Assembly (NCBI GenBank): GCA_031407985.1
Contig: JANOJB010000133.1
Coordinates: 1-64,000, forward strand
From: FEN-1088 sp031407985
Lineage (GTDB): Bacteria; Myxococcota_A; Polyangia; Fen-1088
Length of the DNA stretch: 64,000 bases
Direction of reading: 5' to 3'
Position 1 is the stretch's first letter. Each line of letters opens with the position of its first letter. The position numbers and the translations under genes are program-made. Under the pieces are notes generated by a model. The model ran no database searches, was not told the DNA's origin, and saw only the letters and a list, made by a program, of their open reading frames with translations. Of the stretch, positions 62,445 to 64,000 are shown piece after piece.

Positions 62445-64000
62445 TTCGCGAACTCCGCCAGATCTTCGCCGATTTCCTCGAGCATCGACGACAACGCGCC
62501 CGGTGGTAGGGTGTCCAGGCGCCGGCGAAAACCCTCCAGTTCGTCGCGTAGTCGAGCGGACCGGCGACGAATATTGGCCAGCGTCGCGTGCATCAGAATC
62601 AACTGCGCGCTCTGGCTGTGGATGTCCCGCGCCTCGGTGTCGTCGCTTGGATTCAGTCTGACCCGCAGATCCCCAATCTCACGTTCCAGCTGGGCCTGCC
62701 GCGCCTCGGAATCACGACGCAAGCGGGCCATTTCCAGGCGCCCCTCGACCAGTTGCGAGTCCTTCGCCGCCAGCGCGCGTTCCAGATCGGCCCTGACGTT
62801 GGGATCAACCGCGCGGGCCGCCCGACCCGCCTCCTCGCGGGCCCGTTCCAGCGTCTCCTCGATGCCCCCCAACGTCCGCATTTCGTCGCGCAGACGCTCC
62901 TCGATCTCCGCAACCGCCACCTGAAGTTCGCCGGGGTCGATCGCTCCTTCGTGGCTCCCATTCCGCGGCCCGGCTTTAGGTACCTCGACAGCGGCCGCCC
63001 GCAGCTCCTCGGCACCCACGGCCCGTTGTTCAGCGACCAGCGCGCGTTGCTCCGCCGCGGATAGCCGTGCCACAAGCTCGGCCAACGACGCCGGCCCGCC
63101 CACAACATCCGAACCACCCGCTCCGTTCGACGTCGCGACCTTCGAGGACTCGGCCCGTTCACGCTCCAGGCGCAACAACTTGCCCTCCAGCTCAGCCAAC
63201 CGCATGCGCCGCGTGCGGTCCGCGTCTTCCAGTTCCTTTGCGTTTCGCCGCAACGTGGTCGCGTCCTTGTCGGCCGCCACGGCCCGGGCCTCGGCAACTC
63301 TGACCGCGTCCTCAAGCTCAGCGACCAACGCCGCCTGCTCGGTCACCGATGATTCCAGCTGATGGATCTGGTTGGCGTGGGCCGCGGCCGCTCGATGAAA
63401 TTCCTCGATGGACCGATCCCGCGCCACGCGGGCGGCCTCGATTTCGTCGCCTCCAGAACGGTCGGTGGTGCGATCGGCGGTCGCCAGGCGAAGTTTCTCT
63501 TCCAGTTCGGCGACCCGCCACACCAGATCCTGTTTGTCGCCCTCCAGCCGCGCAATGCGATCGTCGCGCTCCGCGACCAAAGCGGCCTTCTGACGAAGGC
63601 CCTGGATCTGAACGTCCGCGGCGCGAATCTTCTCGGTCAGCGACGCAATCTCGGCCCGATCACGGGCCAGTGCTTCCTCGGCGCCGCGCGCCCGCGCCTC
63701 GGCTTCCGCGCTGCTTTCCTCCGCCCTGCGCGCCCGCGCCTCGATTTCCGCGCTTGCGTGACCCACGCCAAGACGGCTACCAGCACCGCCTGTTCCCACC
63801 CCGCCGAGACCGGCCACCATTTTCTCGGCGACAACCGCCATTTCCTCGGCGGTTCGGCGGGTCAGCGTCAGAACCGATTCGTCGGCATCGGCCAGCGCCC
63901 GCCGCAGTTTGCTCATGTCGGCGTCGGATGCCGCCCGATCCTCGGACAGGCGCCGCAGCCGCCCGCGCAACTCCTCGATCTCCTCGCCCTGTGCCCGCGA
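62441..64000 (-). CDS. Long coiled-coil protein, N-terminus beyond the right window edge
   Basis: The frame is open to the window edge (at least 519 residues). It is rich in Ala, Arg, Glu and Leu with heptad spacing throughout (for example RAEESSAEAEARARGAEEAL, LRRDSEARQAQLEREIG), so a long coiled coil is predicted. The visible part has no membrane segment; the missing N-terminus could hold one. It overlaps the DapB-like gene by 4 bp. No family is recognised. The role may be structural or in cell division or motility, but this is not supported directly. Confidence 0.7.
   Translation of the reverse strand, partial: SRAQGEEIEELRGRLRRLSEDRAASDADMSKLRRALADADESVLTLTRRTAEEMAVVAEKMVAGLGGVGTGGAGSRLGVGHASAEIEARARRAEESSAEAEARARGAEEALARDRAEIASLTEKIRAADVQIQGLRQKAALVAERDDRIARLEGDKQDLVWRVAELEEKLRLATADRTTDRSGGDEIEAARVARDRSIEEFHRAAAAHANQIHQLESSVTEQAALVAELEDAVRVAEARAVAADKDATTLRRNAKELEDADRTRRMRLAELEGKLLRLERERAESSKVATSNGAGGSDVVGGPASLAELVARLSAAEQRALVAEQRAVGAEELRAAAVEVPKAGPRNGSHEGAIDPGELQVAVAEIEERLRDEMRTLGGIEETLERAREEAGRAARAVDPNVRADLERALAAKDSQLVEGRLEMARLRRDSEARQAQLEREIGDLRVRLNPSDDTEARDIHSQSAQLILMHATLANIRRRSARLRDELEGFRRRLDTLPPGALSSMLEEIGEDLAEFAK

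Overview
The window is GC-rich, densely coded DNA from a Gram-negative bacterium, most likely a myxobacterium or relative (Myxococcota, Polyangia-like). This is inferred from the large number of lipoproteins and outer-membrane proteins, secreted proteins with long Gly/Thr/Ser linkers (around 14.1, 23.2 and 26.2 kb), Cys-rich repeat proteins, a TIGR04551-like outer-membrane protein, and an rpoN-hpf-ptsN-hprK-rapZ-EIIA-HPr-EI regulatory block. No rRNA, tRNA, CRISPR array, transposase or phage gene was recognised. Many long open frames lie antisense to real genes and are GC artefacts; they are left out.

Region by region. 0-1.6 kb: a MoaD/ThiS-like sulfur carrier beside a BNR-repeat (sialidase-fold) protein. 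1.7-6.5 kb: a DUF4175 membrane protein overlapping a secreted HExxH peptidase/TPR protein. 6.6-10.3 kb: a four-gene minus-strand operon with an outer-membrane protein, an ECF sigma factor, a FecR-domain protein and a Cys-rich lipoprotein. 10.4-17.2 kb: an orphan response regulator, a TlpA lipoprotein, a DUF2271-DUF4266-DUF3570 operon and, divergent from it, two heme-motif lipoproteins followed by a CcdA/DsbD-like reductase. The shared promoter carries repeated CCTGTAGG palindromes. 17.3-23.6 kb: a LysR regulator divergent from an uncharacterised HEWGTFTSV lipoprotein, a GH3 glycosidase with a secreted partner, and a Gly-rich lipoprotein. 23.8-30.4 kb: MoxR ATPase, DUF58 and BatA/VWA genes, interrupted by a small lipoprotein and a minus-strand sugar-acid catabolic pair. 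30.6-39.4 kb: a propeller-like membrane protein, NagZ, methylmalonyl-CoA epimerase, a large porin-like protein, a TPR protein and an FTR1 permease.

39.4-49.2 kb is the conserved regulatory block on the minus strand: pyrG, rpoN, hpf, ptsN, hprK, rapZ, EIIA(Man), HPr, EI and a GNAT gene. It contains a full phosphorelay but no sugar permease, so it is probably a regulatory PTS. rpoN has no ATG, GTG or TTG at its expected start, and its leader carries four GGTTCAAGG repeats and a sigma-54-like promoter on the opposite strand.

49.3-64 kb: a receiver protein, a DCC-family protein, a polytopic membrane protein, ribF, dapA, dapB, a pair of secreted genes (DUF1566 and a two-heme-motif protein with no visible signal peptide), murQ and anmK (peptidoglycan recycling, with nagZ elsewhere in the window), a CxGxC-repeat lipoprotein, a DapB-like dehydrogenase, and a coiled-coil gene that runs off the right edge.
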